NCBI GenBank assembly: GCA_028293055.1
Contig: JAQGLD010000025.1
Span: 1-6,885 of the forward strand
Length of the DNA stretch: 6,885 nucleotides
Direction of reading: 5' to 3'
Source: Alphaproteobacteria bacterium
GTDB taxonomy: Bacteria; Pseudomonadota; Alphaproteobacteria; Sphingomonadales; Sphingomonadaceae
The notes beneath the pieces were generated by a model, which was not told the origin of the DNA, did not search any database, and saw only the letters and a program-made list of their open reading frames with translations. The position numbers were made by a program, and so were the translations under genes. Below are positions 5,629-6,885 of the stretch, one piece after another (position 1 is the stretch's first letter; each line of letters starts with the position of its first letter).

Positions 5629-6885
5629 TCAGTGGAAATCCCGGCTCCTCACTTTGATCCTCGGCTCCGCGGGTGGAGGCGCGGGCAAGGAAAGCTGAGC
5701 CTCCGCCGCGCGCGGCGGCTTGCGCTCGCGCGGGTCGTAGCCGCCATGGGTGGCGCCGTCGCCGGGTCCGAAGCGGTGGGGAAAATCGCGCTGGCCGACG
5801 GTGGCGAGCAGCGGGCCATAATCCTCCAGCCGGTCGGTAACGATGTGGATGACATCGCCCTCGCGCTGGACGATCCCCTTCACTCCGATCATCGGCGCCG
5901 ACATCACGATCCGCCTTTGCGCCTCGAACTTGCGTTGCCAGAGGATCGCATTGGCGATTCCGGTTTCGTCCTCGAGCGTGATGAAGGTGACATTGCCCTT
6001 GCCCGGGCGCTGGCGGATGAGGACGAGGCCGGCCACCTCGACCCGCGATCCGTCCTTGAGCTTCACCAGATCGGCGCAGCGGGTGATCCGCCGCCGGTCG
6101 AGCGTCTCGCGCAGGAAGGCGACCGGATGGCCGCGCAGCGACAGGCTGACCGCTCCATAATCCTCGACCACCTCGCGGCCCTCGGTCATCTTGTTGAGCT
6201 TCACCGTCGGCTCGTGCGTCCCTTCCTGGATTCCGGCTGCGGCGAACAGCGGAAGTGCGTGGTCGCGAAGCCCGCGCACCTGCCACAAGGCCTGGCGCCG
6301 GCTGAGGCTGAGCGCATGGAAGGCGTCGGCTTCGGCCAGCTTCTCGAGCGCGATCCGTCTCACCCCGCTCCGCCGCCAGACCTCCTCGACCGAGGAAAAG
6401 GGGCCGTGCGAGCGGGCGGCGAGGATCGCCTCGGCATCGTTCGCGGCCAGGCCCGACGCCATGCGCAGGCCGAGGCGCAGGGGCGCTAAATTCCTCCCCT
6501 GCCTTTGCAGGGGAGGGGGACCATGCGAAGCATGGTGGAGGGGCGCGAGCGAAGCTCGCTCCTTCCTTGAGGAGGAAGAGCAAGAAAGGCGCTCCGCGCT
6601 TGCCCCTCCACCACCGACTTCGTCGGCGGTCCCCCTCCCCTCGAAATCGAGGGGAGGATCTTGATCCTCCAGCGCGCAATCCCACTCGCTGCGATTGATG
6701 CACACCGGCCGCACCTCGACCCCGTGCTGCTCGGCGTCGCGGACGATCTGGGCGGGCTGGTAGAAGCCCATCGGCTGGGCGTTGAGCAAAGCCGTGCAGA
6801 AGATGTCCGGATGGTGGCATTTCATCCACGAGGAAGCGTAGGCTATCTTGGCGAAGCTCGCCGCGTGGCTCTCGGGAAAGCCGTA
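5629..6885 (-). CDS. dnaE2: Error-prone DNA polymerase DnaE2/ImuC, C-terminal part (5' end outside window)
   Basis: C-terminal 418 residues of the C-family polymerase that works with ImuA/ImuB in SOS-induced translesion mutagenesis. The frame is open from the right edge: YGFPESHAASFAKIAYASSWMKCHHPDIFC is the conserved DnaE segment, so the Met codon at 6825 is internal. Next come ALLNAQPMGFYQPAQIVRDA and VEVRPVCINRSEWDCALE, then an unusual insert, then LRLGLRMASGL with the helix-hairpin-helix-like region. The OB fold includes VEVAGLVLIRQRPGKGNVTFITLEDETGIANAILW, and the protein ends in a basic tail (IKVRSRDFH). The insert, about 55 residues translated from 6492-6658, is rich in Gly, Ser, Pro and Arg and comes from a palindromic DNA element. 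The frame is kept. Family identity is secure. Whether the enzyme remains active with the insert is unknown. imuA and imuB would be expected outside the window to the right. Confidence 0.95.
   Translation of the reverse strand, partial: YGFPESHAASFAKIAYASSWMKCHHPDIFCTALLNAQPMGFYQPAQIVRDAEQHGVEVRPVCINRSEWDCALEDQDPPLDFEGRGTADEVGGGGASAERLSCSSSSRKERASLAPLHHASHGPPPLQRQGRNLAPLRLGLRMASGLAANDAEAILAARSHGPFSSVEEVWRRSGVRRIALEKLAEADAFHALSLSRRQALWQVRGLRDHALPLFAAAGIQEGTHEPTVKLNKMTEGREVVEDYGAVSLSLRGHPVAFLRETLDRRRITRCADLVKLKDGSRVEVAGLVLIRQRPGKGNVTFITLEDETGIANAILWQRKFEAQRRIVMSAPMIGVKGIVQREGDVIHIVTDRLEDYGPLLATVGQRDFPHRFGPGDGATHGGYDPRERKPPRAAEAQLSLPAPPPAEPRIKVRSRDFH
6492..6658. repeat. Composite palindromic (BIME-like) element inserted in dnaE2
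   Basis: About 167 bp with nested hairpins. The outer hairpins are CCTCCCCTGC/GCAGGGGAGG (6493-6502 with 6507-6516) and an 11-bp CCTCCCCTCGA stem (6634-6644 with 6647-6657). Inner hairpins are ACCATGC-gaa-GCATGGT (6520-6536), GCGAGC-gaa-GCTCGC (6545-6559) and an ACCACCGAC stem with one mismatch (6610-6630). The two halves are also long-range inverted copies: 6509-6522 pairs exactly with 6628-6641 (14 bp), 6534-6544 with 6602-6612 (11 bp), and the ends 6492-6500 with 6650-6658 (9 bp). This matches the type of CTCCCC-rich dispersed repeat usual between genes in sphingomonads, here within a coding region. No transposase and no clear target-site duplication were seen. Confidence 0.85.

Noticed and set aside
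5632..6489. Plus-strand open frame opposite dnaE2
   Set aside because: Antisense shadow with no recognisable domain.
6492..6658. Inserted element in dnaE2 considered as a CRISPR array, intein or IS remnant
   Set aside because: There are no regular direct repeats with spacers, no intein splicing motifs and no transposase coding; the structure is nested palindromes only.
5576..6829. Second long minus-strand frame (417 codons) overlapping dnaE2
   Set aside because: Arg/Pro/Gly-rich out-of-frame shadow; the DnaE2 motifs lie in the other minus frame on both sides of the inserted element.

Overview
The window looks like ordinary chromosomal DNA of a GC-rich alphaproteobacterium, most likely a sphingomonad. 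This rests on protein-level recognition: a SciP (DUF1153) cell-cycle regulator, an alphaproteobacterial-type MnmA, a DnaE2/ImuC error-prone polymerase, and GC-rich palindromic repeats of a kind common in sphingomonad genomes. No phage, plasmid, IS transposase, CRISPR array, tRNA or rRNA was seen.

Layout. Plus strand, left: the 3' part of a PhzF-family isomerase gene (2-619), then a complete YqjM-like Old Yellow Enzyme gene (662-1759). These end against a leftward cluster, with a REP-like inverted repeat (1775-1845) in the convergent gap. Minus strand, read right to left from 4806: mnmA, a pirin-family gene, mscL and a Nudix hydrolase gene ending at 1859. The gaps are 10 nt (mnmA/pirin), 100 nt (pirin/mscL, holding three 18-bp tandem repeats) and 3 nt (mscL/Nudix, with a TTG start). 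Right of mnmA a short divergent control region leads into a small unrecognised plus-strand ORF (4895-5155) and then sciP (5265-5564), which ends in a strong intrinsic terminator. The rest (5629 to the right edge) is the 3' part of dnaE2 (imuC) on the minus strand.

The most notable observation is inside dnaE2. A GC-rich composite palindromic element of about 167 bp (6492-6658), built of several nested hairpins, interrupts the coding sequence without breaking the reading frame. It adds about 55 low-complexity residues to what should be a short variable loop. The element has no stop codon in any of the three frames in the direction of dnaE2. This resembles the in-frame palindromic element insertions known from Rickettsia genes, here in a mutagenic polymerase.

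Functionally the window is a mixture: oxidoreductase/isomerase metabolism, tRNA wobble thiolation, osmotic safety, nucleotide clean-up, CtrA-pathway cell-cycle control and SOS mutagenesis. Apart from the short-gap gene pairs there is no evidence that these form one system, and I see no convincing novel multi-gene system.
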